NCBI GenBank assembly: GCA_023667265.1
Contig: JAMPAJ010000001.1
Coordinates: forward strand, 817,864 to 881,863
DNA length: 64,000 bases
DNA from: Alistipes sp.
Lineage (GTDB): Bacteria; Bacillota; Clostridia; Oscillospirales; Ruminococcaceae
Direction: 5' to 3'
The position numbers were made by a program, and so were the translations under genes. Positions 18,681 to 27,443 of this stretch are shown piece by piece (within the stretch, counting starts at the first letter, position 1; every line of letters begins with the position of its first letter). The notes beneath the pieces are model-generated. The model was not told the DNA's origin. It ran no database searches and saw only the letters and a list, made by a program, of their open reading frames with translations.

Positions 18681-19706
18681 ATGACTGATACAATGAATGC
18701 CGAGGTCAAAGCCGAGCACGAGATCGGCAACGGCATGAGCAAAAAGGAGGCTAAGCGCATCCGTATGCAGAACATGAGCCGTGAGGAGCGAGGCTACGTC
18801 CGCCGCAAAGCGGTAATGGAAAAGGTATGGCCCTTTTTCCGCTTCGTTATCCTCTTCGGACTGGGATTTGTCATCATGTATCCGCTTATCTACATGATAA
18901 GCTGTGCGTTCAGAGAGCGTGCGGACATGACAGACCCGACGGTAATGTGGATACCGCGGCACCTTACGCTGGACATTCTCAGAGAGACGCTGGACGCCAT
19001 GGACTTCTGGAACACGCTGAAAACCACGCTGTTTCTGAACATCGGCTGTTCACTGGTGCAGGTAATTTCCTGTGCCGTAACGGGCTACGGCTTTGCCCGG
19101 TTCAAGTTCAAGGGAAAGAGCTTTCTTTTCCTCATCGTTATTATGATGATACTTGTTCCGCCGCAGGTCATCGCTCTTCCGCTGTACTCCCAGTTCAGAC
19201 ATTTCGGAATCGGCGATCTTGCCGTAAATCTTATTGACAACAGTCTTACCATGTATCTTCCGGCTTTAACCGGAAACGGAATCCGCTCCGGACTTATGAT
19301 ACTTATTTTCCGTCAGTTTTTCAAGGGTCTGCCGAAGGAGCTGGAGGATGCGGCGTACATCGACGGCTGCGGTCCGTTCAGGACGTTTATACAGGTAATG
19401 ATACCCAACGCGGCATCGTCGTTCCTGACGGTATTCCTGTTTTCCGTAGTATGGTACTGGAACGATTATTATGTAAGCTCAACATTTTTCACGAACACGA
19501 AAACGGTTGCGCTTATGCTGCAGAATCTTGACACAGAGCTGAAGCTTCGTCTGTTTGATTCGGCGACGGTAGAGATATCGCCGCGAGAGCAGATAGTATG
19601 GAAGGAAGCCGGCTGTCTGCTGTCCATAACGCCGCTTCTTGTGATGTATGTCTGCTTGCAGAAGTACTTCACCGAGGGCATTGAGCGTTCAGGACTTGTA
19701 GGCTAG
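18681..19706 (+). CDS. Carbohydrate ABC transporter permease (second pair, MalG type)
   Basis: 341 residues. An N-terminal extension of about 55 charged residues precedes the first span (FRFVILFGLGFVIMYPLIYMI). The EAA loop reads LEDAAYIDGCGPFRTFIQVMI. AAGGAGG 12 bases upstream sets the start, 14 bases after the previous stop. The last gene of the operon: an alpha repeat module begins in the base after its TAG stop and a terminator lies at 20104. Confidence 0.92.
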   Translation: MTDTMNAEVKAEHEIGNGMSKKEAKRIRMQNMSREERGYVRRKAVMEKVWPFFRFVILFGLGFVIMYPLIYMISCAFRERADMTDPTVMWIPRHLTLDILRETLDAMDFWNTLKTTLFLNIGCSLVQVISCAVTGYGFARFKFKGKSFLFLIVIMMILVPPQVIALPLYSQFRHFGIGDLAVNLIDNSLTMYLPALTGNGIRSGLMILIFRQFFKGLPKELEDAAYIDGCGPFRTFIQVMIPNAASSFLTVFLFSVVWYWNDYYVSSTFFTNTKTVALMLQNLDTELKLRLFDSATVEISPREQIVWKEAGCLLSITPLLVMYVCLQKYFTEGIERSGLVG

Positions 19707-20102
19707 CGGGGAGCCCCCGCGGGCAATTCACGTAGCCGCGAGTACCTCGCTGATTTGGTTTGCGGACGTTGTTGTCTCCGCGAGCGAAAAAAACGTTTAC
19801 AGACAATTATAACGCGAACACCGGGTTTCAAAAGGGACGGTTGTCCCTTTTGCGAAGTCCAGAGGCAGAGCCTCTGGCAGGGTATGGGACAGAGTCCCAT
19901 ATCGACGGAACGTCGATGCAGCCTTTAGGCGCCCTGCAAGGGGTGAATTAAAAAACAGTCCAGTGGACTGTTTTTTAAGAGGGGACGCTCTGCAAGAGAG
20001 AGCGTCCCCTTGTGGGGCAGCCCCCACAGGCAGTTTCACGTAGCCGCGAGTGCCTCGCTGATTTGTTTTGCTGACGTAAATATTCCGCGAGCGATATAAT
20101 TT
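19707..20102 (+). repeat. Intergenic hairpin repeat: alpha - beta - alpha
   Basis: Three modules in plus orientation. Alpha (19707-19788) starts with GCGGGG-AGC-CCCCGC and ends CCGCGAGCG. Beta (about 19821-20011) is a chain of six hairpins: h1 AAAAGGGAC/GTCCCTTTT, h2 CCAGAGGC/GCCTCTGG, h3 TATGGGAC/GTCCCATA, h4 ATCGACG/CGTCGAT, h5 AAAAAACAGTCC/GGACTGTTTTTT, h6 GGGGACGCTCT/AGAGCGTCCCC. A second alpha follows at 20012-20095. Short frames inside are not genes. Confidence 0.85.
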
Positions 20103-20103
20103 T

Positions 20104-20133
20104 CCTCCCCGGATGAAAGGGGAGGATTTTTTT
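20104..20133 (+). terminator. Terminator of the 7.8-19.7 kb operon
   Basis: CCTCCCC / GGGGAGG stem, 8-base loop, then A and T7. It directly follows the second alpha module; a similar hairpin follows alpha copies at 52387 and 56417. Confidence 0.8.
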
Positions 20134-20160
20134 CTATCTTTTTGAATCTCCTGTGAAAGT

Positions 20161-20356
20161 TTAAGGGAACGCCCTGCAAGAGAGGGCGTTCCCTCTTTTG
20201 TAACAGTCCACTGGACTGTTACAAAATTCACCCTTTGCGGAGCGCCTAAAGGCATCATTGACCTGCGGTCAATATGGAGCGCTGCTCCATACCTCGCCAA
20301 AGGCGCTGCCTCTGGACTCTGCCAAAGGAGCATCGCCCCTTTGGAATCCCGATGTT
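20161..20356 (-). repeat. Intergenic hairpin repeat: beta, minus orientation
   Basis: Full beta chain in reverse. The arms differ from the neighbouring copy at 19821 but still pair: h6 GGGAACGCCCT/AGGGCGTTCCC, h5 TGTAACAGTCC/GGACTGTTACA, h4 ATTGACC/GGTCAAT, h3 ATGGAGC/GCTCCAT. It converges on the plus-strand copy, between convergent genes. Confidence 0.85.
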
Positions 20357-20386
20357 TTAATGTGCAACGCGAATTTTTCGTGCAAA

Positions 20387-20419
20387 CAAAAAGATCTGCC
20401 GCAAATGCAGCAGATCTTC
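20387..20419 (-). terminator. Terminator of the 20449 lipoprotein gene
   Basis: On the minus strand, AAGATCTGCTGC pairs with GCGGCAGATCTT and runs into T5. It lies 30 bases after the lipoprotein stop. Confidence 0.7.
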
Positions 20420-20448
20420 TCATTTCAATTAATTAATTTTCGTCCCTA

Positions 20449-21243
20449 TCACTCAGCCATGCCGGAAATAGTGAAGTCAACCTCAACTGACTTCCACTCT
20501 GTAAAGTCGTCAGGTGAAACGATCTGGGGTGAATATGCAGCAGCAGCGTCGAGAGGATTGCCGTCAGCGTCCATAAGAGCGCCCTCAGCAGATACGGCGT
20601 CGGCAGGAAGTGAATTTACCCAGCCGTTGTAAATGTTTGAACGGATCTCCTTGCCGTCGTCGGAGGAAGTGTAGTTCTTTGCAGACATGGGGATAGCCTC
20701 GCCGTTAAGTCTGATCTCGTTGATAGTGATAACAGCGCCGGGGCAGGTCTCCATACCGTCCTTGATGATAAGAGCCATGAAGCTCATACCGCCGGGAACG
20801 CAGGAGTCGTCGTTTGCATCGCCTGTTGTGTCGAGACGGAAACCAACTGTATCAGTTGTAAGGCTTGCAGTATAGTCGCCGTTGCCTGTTATCGGAACAA
20901 CGCCAGCGTTATACGTAAGCATCGTCATATTTGCGTTGTCGTTTGTTCCGTCGTAGCCGATCCAGAACTGACCGTCGTTGATGTAGATGAAAGCATCGCC
21001 GGACTCGGCAGCGATAGAAGGCTCGACCTCAACATCTGTAACTACAGCCTGGGGAACGCTTTCCTCGTCGGGAGCATCAGTAGCCTCAACCTCAGCTTCT
21101 GTCTCAGCCTCTGTAGGAGCTTCTGTAGCTTCGGAAACGCTGGAGGAATCCTTCTCAGCCTCGGATGATTCCTCGCTTCCGCATGATGCGAAACAGCCGC
21201 AGATCATAGCAGAAAGAACGAGACATGAAATTAACTTTTTCAT
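20449..21243 (-). CDS. Secreted lipoprotein, unknown
   Basis: 264 residues. Start ATG at 21243 has AAAGAGG upstream on the minus strand; the longer open frame to 21348 has no support. The signal peptide ends in a lipobox (MICGCFASCGS) and is followed by an acidic Ser/Thr/Glu linker to about residue 70. The remaining ~190 residues read like a beta-sandwich (DAFIYINDGQFWIGYDGTN, DYTASLTTDTVGFRLDTTG, ITINEIRLNGEAI), resembling a carbohydrate-binding module, but no family is certain. It is monocistronic with its own terminator. Probably a surface protein. Confidence 0.6.
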   Translation of the reverse strand: MKKLISCLVLSAMICGCFASCGSEESSEAEKDSSSVSEATEAPTEAETEAEVEATDAPDEESVPQAVVTDVEVEPSIAAESGDAFIYINDGQFWIGYDGTNDNANMTMLTYNAGVVPITGNGDYTASLTTDTVGFRLDTTGDANDDSCVPGGMSFMALIIKDGMETCPGAVITINEIRLNGEAIPMSAKNYTSSDDGKEIRSNIYNGWVNSLPADAVSAEGALMDADGNPLDAAAAYSPQIVSPDDFTEWKSVEVDFTISGMAE

Positions 21244-21462
21244 AGTAAAATACCTCTTTCGTGATTTTAATTCGTGCAGAAGCGGAAATAGAGGGTATCC
21301 GCCTCTGCTGTTACTTATAATAATACAGGATTTTCGTGAAAATTTCAAGATGTTAATTAGACAAACTTTCGTCTGTCGTTAATCATCTAATTGTGCAAAA
21401 CACAAAAAAACGACGAAAATGCAGCCTGTACGCTATACATTTGTTACATATTTGTAATTATT

Positions 21463-21497
21463 AAGAAAGACACCGCACAGAATTTGCGCGGTGTCCT
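21463..21497 (-). terminator. Terminator of the ABC exporter operon
   Basis: On the minus strand GACACCGC pairs with GCGGTGTC across an 11-base loop, followed by TTTCTT. It starts a few bases after the stop at 21502. Confidence 0.75.
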
Positions 21498-21501
21498 GAA
21501 T

Positions 21502-23400
21502 TTAACTGAGCTCGAACATACCTGTGTAAAGCTGGTAATACTTGCCCTTCTGCGCGATAAGCTGATCGTGGCTGCCGCGCTCGATTATCCTGCCGTATTC
21601 CAGAACCATGATCGCCTGGGAATTGCGGACAGTTGAAAGTCTGTGAGCGATAACGAATACCGTTCTGCCCTCCATAAGCGAGTCCATACCCTTTTCGATA
21701 AGAGCCTCTGTACGGGTGTCGATAGAGCTTGTAGCCTCGTCCAGAATGAGGACAGGCGGATCTGCGACTGCCGCACGGGCGATGGCGAGAAGCTGTCTCT
21801 GACCCTGGGAGAGGTTTGCGCCGTCAGCCGTAAGCATGGTGTCGTAGCCGTTTTCCAGGTGGGTTATGAAGGAGTGGGCATTGGCGAGCTTTGCGGCTGC
21901 GTAGACCTCCTCGTCCGTAGCGTCAAGCTTTCCGTAGCGGATATTGTCCATGACCGTACCGGTAAACAGGTGGGTATCCTGGAGAACCACCGACTGTGAA
22001 CGCCGGAGATCGCTCTTCTTGATCTTGTTGATATTTATGCCGTCGTAGCGTATCTTGCCGTCGGGAACGTCGTAGAAGCGGTTGATGAGGTTTGTTATGG
22101 TAGTTTTTCCTGCGCCGGTAGAGCCTACGAACGCGATCTTCTGACCTGCGTCGGCATACAGGCTTATGCCGTTGAGAACTGTTTTCTCCGGCTCATAGCC
22201 GAAGTAAACGTCGTCGAACTCCACATGACCGCGAACCTCAGTGTAGGTGATCGTGCCGTCAGCCTGGTGAGGATGCTTCCATGCCCAGAGACCTGTGCGC
22301 TTTCCGCCCTCTGCCTCTGTAAGCTTACCGTCAGCCGTTCTGACTGCCGGAACAAGAGTAACATATCCTTCGTCAGCCTCCGGCTCTTCGTCGATGACCC
22401 TGAAAATTCTCTCCGCACCTGCAAGAGCCGTCAGAACGGCGTTGAGCTGCTGCGAGACCTGAGTAATAGGCTGAGCGAACTGACGTGTGAACTGCAAATA
22501 TGAAACAAGTCTGCCGATAGTCATTCCGCCGAAGCCGTTTACCGTCATGATTCCGCCAACGATAGCAGTTGCCGCGTAGTGGAGATATGACAGATTGTTC
22601 ATGATAGGCATGAGGATATTTGCAAAGGTGTTTGCGCGCGTCGAAGCCTCGCAGAGACGCTCATTGAGCTTGTCGAACTCCCCGATGGCGTTGTCCTCGT
22701 AGGTGAATACCTTTACGACCTTCTGACCGTCGATCATTTCCTCGATATAGCCGTTAGCCGCGCCTAAAGCCTGCTGCTGAGCGATAAAGCCCTTTCCGCT
22801 CCGTGAGCCTATAGCGGCGATGACCTTGATGATGATAAAGAGCATCACCACAACGATGATAGTCAGCAGCCAGCTGTAGCAGAGCATCAGGACGAAAACG
22901 CCTACGATAGTGATAGCGGAGCTTATGACCTGGGCTATGCTGTTGCTGAGCATTTCACGGAGCGTGTCGGTATCGTTGGTATACAGCGACATGAGCTCGC
23001 CATGGGTATGCTTGTCGAAATATTTTATAGGAAGGGTCTCCATTTTGTTGAACAGGTCGTTTCTTATACGCATGAGCGTGGTGGTGGAAATAGTCATCAT
23101 CAGCCTCTGGTACATAAACGTGGAGAACGCGCCCAGAAGATATATCCCTGCCATAACGCAGAGGAGCATCACAAACGTGCCTTTTTCCCATTCTCCCGTC
23201 TTGAAGCCGTCGACAAGGTTGTCGATTATAGGCGAGAGGAGGGCGTTTCCTGCGATTCCCGCGGCTGCACTGAGAATAACTCCCAGCACGACCAGGAAAA
23301 AGTGCAGCTTAAAGCCGTACATATAGCTGAAAATACGCTTGATTATCATGCCGACGTTTTTCGGTTTTTCGCCGGGCTTCATATTATGTCTTGGCGGCAT
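21502..23400 (-). CDS. Heterodimeric ABC exporter subunit with consensus ATPase site residues
   Basis: 632 residues: six-span exporter domain (about 30-340) fused to an ATPase domain (about 385-632). Walker A is FVGSTGAGKTT, the signature LSQGQRQ, and Walker B VLILDEATSS with the catalytic Glu, then the His-switch VIAHRLS. An unusual insert of about 40 residues (EADEGYVTLVPAVRTADGKLTEAEGGKRTG) lies between the two domains. Its start overlaps the stop of the partner subunit (TAATG). Together they form a drug or peptide exporter of the BmrCD/LmrCD type, controlled by the MarR protein at the head of the operon. Confidence 0.9.
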   Translation of the reverse strand: MPPRHNMKPGEKPKNVGMIIKRIFSYMYGFKLHFFLVVLGVILSAAAGIAGNALLSPIIDNLVDGFKTGEWEKGTFVMLLCVMAGIYLLGAFSTFMYQRLMMTISTTTLMRIRNDLFNKMETLPIKYFDKHTHGELMSLYTNDTDTLREMLSNSIAQVISSAITIVGVFVLMLCYSWLLTIIVVVMLFIIIKVIAAIGSRSGKGFIAQQQALGAANGYIEEMIDGQKVVKVFTYEDNAIGEFDKLNERLCEASTRANTFANILMPIMNNLSYLHYAATAIVGGIMTVNGFGGMTIGRLVSYLQFTRQFAQPITQVSQQLNAVLTALAGAERIFRVIDEEPEADEGYVTLVPAVRTADGKLTEAEGGKRTGLWAWKHPHQADGTITYTEVRGHVEFDDVYFGYEPEKTVLNGISLYADAGQKIAFVGSTGAGKTTITNLINRFYDVPDGKIRYDGININKIKKSDLRRSQSVVLQDTHLFTGTVMDNIRYGKLDATDEEVYAAAKLANAHSFITHLENGYDTMLTADGANLSQGQRQLLAIARAAVADPPVLILDEATSSIDTRTEALIEKGMDSLMEGRTVFVIAHRLSTVRNSQAIMVLEYGRIIERGSHDQLIAQKGKYYQLYTGMFELS

Positions 23401-25160
23401 TATTCCTCAGCCTCCTTTCCGTTTTCGGGCTGGTCGTCCTGACTGCCCTTCTGCTGTGAATCGTAGACCTCGCGGTAGATAGCGCTTGTTTCAAGAAGCT
23501 GCTCGTGAGTGCCTATATCTGTGATTTTTCCGTCGTCCATGACGATTATCCTGTCTGCGTCCTGAACGGAGGAGATACGCTGCGCGATTATAAATGTAGT
23601 TGTGTCACCCAGGTTCTCCCGGAAAGCCTTTCTTATACTTGCGTCGGTAGCCGTATCGACAGCGCTGGTGGAGTCGTCGAGAATGAGTATCTTCGGCTTT
23701 TTCAGCAGCGCACGTGCTATACATAGACGCTGCTTCTGACCGCCGGACACGTTAACGCCGCCCTGACCAAGATCCTGCTCATAGCCGTCCGGGAAGCCCA
23801 TGATAAAGTCGTGAGCGCACGCCTGTTTGCAGGCTGTCTCGATCTCCTCGTCAGTCGCGTTTTCATTTCCCCAGCGGAGATTTTCCCTGATAGTGCCGGA
23901 GAAGAGGACGTTTTTCTGCAAAACCATAGCCACGTTGTTGCGGAGAGCGTCCAGGTCGTATTCGCGGACGTTTCTTCCGCCGACAAGGACCTCGCCCTCG
24001 GTAGTGTCATAGAGACGCGGAATAAGCTGTACCAGAGACGTCTTTGAAGAGCCTGTTCCGCCGATGATACCGATAGTTTCACCGGAGGCGATATTCAGGT
24101 TTATTTTTTCAAGGGCAAGATTATTCATGTCCTTGAAGTAGGAGAAGCTTACGTTTTTGAAGGTAACCGAGCCGTCGGAAACTGTATCGGCAGCATTTTC
24201 CGGAGATACGATATCCACCTCTTCCGTGAGGACTTCATATATACGCTGGATAGAAGCCCTGGAGATAACGAACATCATGAACATGAATGAGAGCATCATC
24301 AGGGACATAAGTATCTGACCGACATAGGTGATGAACTGGGTAAGCTGACCGGATTCCATAGTTCCGCCGGTTATCATGTGACCGCCGAACCAGAGGATAG
24401 CGATAATGCTGGTGTACATACAGAACTGCATGATAGGGCCTGTCATTATCATCAGCTTTTCCGCGCGCACCTGAGCTGCACGTACGCCCTCGGTGCTTTC
24501 TGTGAATTTTTGCTTCTCGTGATCCTCACGAACGAAAGCCTTTACAACACGGATGCCGATAAGGTTTTCCTGGACCTTTCCGTTCATGTTGTCATAGAGG
24601 GTAAGCATAGCCTTGAATCTCGGGTGAGCCTTTGACATAATAATGGCGATGGCAGCTCCGAGCACAGGCACTGCGCAGAGGAACACCAGGGAAAGCTTAG
24701 CGTTTATCCTGATCGACATGATAAGCGCGAAGATGAGCATAAACGGCGCGCGGATAGCAGTCCTTATGAACATCATGAACGCGTTCTGAACGTTTGTAAC
24801 GTCGGTGGTAAGACGCGTTGTAAGAGAGGCGGTGGAGAATTTATCCACGTTGGCAAAGGAGAACTCCTGAACCTTTCTGAACAAAGCGCCTCTGAGGTTT
24901 TTTGCGAATCCGACGGCGGCAACTGCGCTTAATCTTCCTGCCAGCGCGCCGAACAGAAGCGAGAAGAGAGCCATACCCACCATGAGCAGACCCATTCCGG
25001 CAACGTAGCCGATCCTTCCCTTCTGGATGCCGTCGTCGATTATGTGTCCCATAACGAGCGGTATGAGGACCTCCATAATTACCTCTCCCGCAATGGTTAT
25101 GGGCGAGAGAACGGCTTGTTTTTTGTATTTGCCCACATAGGACAAAAGTCTTTTCAGCAT
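23400..25160 (-). CDS. Heterodimeric ABC exporter subunit with degenerate ATPase site
   Basis: 586 residues: exporter domain (about 15-310) and ATPase domain (about 340-575). Walker A is IIGGTGSSKTS, the signature VSGGQKQR, and Walker B ILILDDSTSAVD, where Asp replaces the catalytic Glu; the switch histidine is also replaced (FIIAQRISS). This matches the non-consensus half of heterodimeric exporters, paired with the canonical subunit downstream. The start overlaps the stop of the MarR gene (TAATG), so the three genes are translationally coupled. The substrate is unknown. Confidence 0.9.
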   Translation of the reverse strand: MLKRLLSYVGKYKKQAVLSPITIAGEVIMEVLIPLVMGHIIDDGIQKGRIGYVAGMGLLMVGMALFSLLFGALAGRLSAVAAVGFAKNLRGALFRKVQEFSFANVDKFSTASLTTRLTTDVTNVQNAFMMFIRTAIRAPFMLIFALIMSIRINAKLSLVFLCAVPVLGAAIAIIMSKAHPRFKAMLTLYDNMNGKVQENLIGIRVVKAFVREDHEKQKFTESTEGVRAAQVRAEKLMIMTGPIMQFCMYTSIIAILWFGGHMITGGTMESGQLTQFITYVGQILMSLMMLSFMFMMFVISRASIQRIYEVLTEEVDIVSPENAADTVSDGSVTFKNVSFSYFKDMNNLALEKINLNIASGETIGIIGGTGSSKTSLVQLIPRLYDTTEGEVLVGGRNVREYDLDALRNNVAMVLQKNVLFSGTIRENLRWGNENATDEEIETACKQACAHDFIMGFPDGYEQDLGQGGVNVSGGQKQRLCIARALLKKPKILILDDSTSAVDTATDASIRKAFRENLGDTTTFIIAQRISSVQDADRIIVMDDGKITDIGTHEQLLETSAIYREVYDSQQKGSQDDQPENGKEAEE

Positions 25161-25684
25161 TACTCACAGCTCCTTTCGGTTTTTTCTTTTTCTTCTTCAA
25201 ACTTCCTGTGAAGCAGGCATCCGAGATCCATAGGGTCGGAGAACGAGCCTTCGATGCCCTCCGCCTCCTGCATAGCCTCCGCAAGCCGCTTCAGCAGCCC
25301 GAACAGCGTATCCCTTTCTTCCTCGGAGAGACAGCCGAAAACGCGGCTGTCGTACTGATCGAAGAGACCTATATGCTGTTTTATGGCAGCTCTGCCTTCC
25401 TCTGTCAGCGAGAGGCGTTTGCAGCGGAGATTGTCCTGATCCACGGTTTTAGTCACAAGACCGGCTTTCTGAAGCCTTTTTGTCGACACCGCCACAGATG
25501 CGGGAGTGACCCGGAGGCGTTCGGCGATGGTCGCCTGGGTGCAGTTTTCATTCTGCTCGATAGTTCTCATAATGGCGATCTGACCGAAGTGTATCGGGGA
25601 ATCCTGGCTTATGCGGCGGACGAAAAGTCCTCGGAGCAGGTGGAGATTTTCCAGTATTCCCACAAGCTCCCTGTTGCTGACCAT
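25160..25684 (-). CDS. MarR-family transcriptional regulator
   Basis: 174 residues. A winged helix-turn-helix of MarR type occupies about 35-115 (CTQATIAERLRVTPASVAVSTKRLQKAGLV, then RCKRLSLTEEGRAAI). GGAGGTGA lies 5 bases before the ATG. It is the first gene of the exporter operon, and two perfect palindromes sit between its promoter and start codon, so it very probably represses its own operon and is released by a drug-like ligand. Confidence 0.9.
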   Translation of the reverse strand: MVSNRELVGILENLHLLRGLFVRRISQDSPIHFGQIAIMRTIEQNENCTQATIAERLRVTPASVAVSTKRLQKAGLVTKTVDQDNLRCKRLSLTEEGRAAIKQHIGLFDQYDSRVFGCLSEEERDTLFGLLKRLAEAMQEAEGIEGSFSDPMDLGCLLHRKFEEEKEKTERSCE

Positions 25685-25701
25685 ATTATGTCACCTCCAC
25701 G

Positions 25702-25742
25702 ATTTAATGAGCCATTAAATAATTAATCGCGAAACGATTAAT
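25702..25742. promoter_or_regulatory. Two palindromic operators of the MarR operon
   Basis: ATTTAATG-AGC-CATTAAAT (25702-25720) and ATTAATCG-CGAAA-CGATTAAT (25722-25742) stand side by side, 24 bases downstream of the -10 box. Both are perfect dyads of the size MarR dimers bind. Confidence 0.7.
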
Positions 25743-25765
25743 CGTTTAATTCTTTGGCGTTAATC

Positions 25766-25794
25766 ATTATAGCATATTGGAAAAAAATTGTCAA
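25766..25794 (-). promoter_or_regulatory. Consensus promoter of the MarR/exporter operon
   Basis: On the minus strand TTGACA, 17-base spacer, TATAAT. The transcript would start just upstream of the two operators. Confidence 0.85.
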
Positions 25795-25822
25795 GGGGTT
25801 TTATAATATTATTTTTCACAAG

Positions 25823-26048
25823 CGCGGCGGAGAGCCTCCGCTGGCAATTCACATAGCCGCGAGTTCCTCGCTGATATTTTGTGCAGACGTTGTCGTTTCC
25901 GCGAGCGAAGAGAACATACGGCAGTAAACACTGGGTTTCCAAAGGGACGGTTGTCCCTTTGGCAGAGTCCAGAGGCAGAGCCTTTGGCAGGGTTTGGGAC
26001 AGAGTCCCATATCGACCGCAGGTCGATGATGCCTTCGGGCGTTCCCTG
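25823..26048 (+). repeat. Intergenic hairpin repeat: alpha - truncated beta
   Basis: Alpha at 25823-25908 (CGGAG-AGC-CTCCG hairpin at its head), then beta hairpins h1-h4 at 25931-26048, ending after h4. It lies between the divergent MarR operon and ymdB. Confidence 0.8.
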
Positions 26049-26149
26049 ATACTTCCACCGCAAATACACAAAAGTCAGAAAAAATTTCCCCTTATTAATC
26101 TTCAATGTCTTTTTTCATTCGATTTCCGTGACATTATCTCTCATCTCCC

Positions 26150-26178
26150 TTGACTTCACCTCCGGAAAATGCTATAAT
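26150..26178 (+). promoter_or_regulatory. Promoter of ymdB
   Basis: TTGACT, 17-base spacer, TATAAT, 35 bases before the start codon. Confidence 0.8.
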
Positions 26179-26213
26179 TAGATAAAATTTATTTTATTCA
26201 AAGGTATGGTATT

Positions 26214-26984
26214 ATGAAAAATCTTCTCTTTGTAGGCGACGTTGTAGGGCAGTCCGGCTGTGATTTTTTGCGGAATAAGCTGCGGCAGGTGAAAAAGCTG
26301 TATGATATAGACGTGACTATTGTAAACGGCGAAAATTCAGCCCAGGGCAACGGTATATCCCCGGCATCCGCCCAGTCTGTCCTGAACGCCGGAGCTGACG
26401 TGATAACGACCGGAAACCACGCTTTCCGCCGGAGAGAGTCCGGAGAGGTCTTCGCCTCTGAATATATTATCCGTCCGGCAAATTATCCCGAGGGCGGCGC
26501 TCCCGGAAAAGGCGTGTACGTCCTGGATATGGGCAGCTATTCCGTGGCGGTGGTGAACCTTATGGGTACGGTTTATATGGACGCTCTCGATAATCCCTTC
26601 ACGGTCATAGACGAGATACTGCCGACTATTGATACGCCCAATATTTTTGTCGATTTCCACGGCGAGGCGACCTCCGAAAAGAAGGCTATGGGGCACTATC
26701 TTACAGGGCGTGTGTCCGGAGTTTTCGGCACGCATACCCATGTCCAGACTGCCGACGAGATAATTTTAGGCGGTCATACGGCGTATATCACCGATGCGGG
26801 AATGACAGGCCCTGAGCTTTCATGCCTGGGAGTGGATATAAAGCCGGTAGTGGAGCGGTTCAGATTCCATACTCCGGTGAGATTCACCGAGGCGGAGAGC
26901 GACTGCTTTATGTGCGCCGTATGTGTGCAGTTTGATGAAAAATCTGGCAAATCCTACAAAATAGAGCGTTTAATTATTAGATAA
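26214..26984 (+). CDS. ymdB: YmdB-like metallophosphoesterase (TIGR00282 type)
   Basis: 256 residues. Metal ligands of the family are visible: Asp8 in FVGDVVGQSG, NGEN at about 38-41, TTGNHAF at about 66-72, DFHGEATSEK near 147 and GTHTHVQT near 172-179. YmdB hydrolyses cyclic nucleotides such as 2',3'-cAMP and affects biofilm, motility and sporulation choices in Bacillus. Length is the usual one. The ribosome site is weak (AAAGGTATG region). It is transcribed from its own promoter and precedes spoVS, an order seen in other Firmicutes. Confidence 0.9.
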   Translation: MKNLLFVGDVVGQSGCDFLRNKLRQVKKLYDIDVTIVNGENSAQGNGISPASAQSVLNAGADVITTGNHAFRRRESGEVFASEYIIRPANYPEGGAPGKGVYVLDMGSYSVAVVNLMGTVYMDALDNPFTVIDEILPTIDTPNIFVDFHGEATSEKKAMGHYLTGRVSGVFGTHTHVQTADEIILGGHTAYITDAGMTGPELSCLGVDIKPVVERFRFHTPVRFTEAESDCFMCAVCVQFDEKSGKSYKIERLIIR

Positions 26985-27006
26985 TTCACAAAATTTTTTA
27001 AAAGGC

Positions 27007-27035
27007 TTGCAATTTTATTCTGTATAATGTATAAT
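27007..27035 (+). promoter_or_regulatory. Promoter of spoVS
   Basis: TTGCAA, 17-base spacer, TATAAT (a second overlapping TATAAT lies 7 bases earlier). Confidence 0.65.
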
Positions 27036-27118
27036 GTAATCGGGCGGTGAATATTCGACGTATGCACCTAAGTTGTCTAAAACTGATGCCGCTATCCAAA
27101 TTACAGGAGAGATAAGCT

Positions 27119-27379
27119 ATGGAAATTTTGAAAGTATCCTCACATTCGACACCGAGTTCTGTTGCCGGGGCGATCGCCGGAGTCATCAGAGAGAATAATG
27201 CCGTTGAGGTCCAGGCAGTGGGCGCAGGAGCAGCAAATCAGGCAATTAAGGCTGTAGCTATTGCCAGAGGCTATCTTGCACCGATCGGTATTGACCTCAT
27301 TTGTATTCCTGCCTTTGCTAATGTACAGATCGACGGAGAAGACAGAACGGCGATAAAGCTTATCTGTGAGGAAAGATAA
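27119..27379 (+). CDS. spoVS: Stage V sporulation protein S
   Basis: 86 residues, the full family length. VSSHSTPSSVAGAIAGVIR, VEVQAVGAGAANQAIKA, ARGYLAPIGIDL and a final AIKLICEER are characteristic. SpoVS is an Alba-like small protein needed for coat and cortex formation in Bacillus, but it is also kept in non-spore-formers. AGGAGA precedes the start. A terminator at 27393 separates it from the kinase gene. Confidence 0.95.
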   Translation: MEILKVSSHSTPSSVAGAIAGVIRENNAVEVQAVGAGAANQAIKAVAIARGYLAPIGIDLICIPAFANVQIDGEDRTAIKLICEER

Positions 27380-27392
27380 GAGGAACAATACG

Positions 27393-27432
27393 GCACGGGA
27401 GTTCTGCTTCGGCAGGATTCCCGTGCTTTTTT
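27393..27432 (+). terminator. Terminator after spoVS
   Basis: GCACGGGA / TCCCGTGC stem continued by an imperfect inner stem with a TTCG loop, then T6. Confidence 0.85.
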
Positions 27433-27443
27433 CGGAGGGAAAT

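Noticed and set aside
19707..20356. CRISPR-like array
   Set aside because: Hairpin units differ from each other, are not equally spaced and have no unique spacers; no cas genes.
25809..26105. Similar peptides (for example with CQRLCLWTLPKGQPS) predicted at many loci
   Set aside because: They are translations of the beta hairpin repeat, which repeats the same peptide by virtue of DNA similarity; start codons and ribosome sites are absent.
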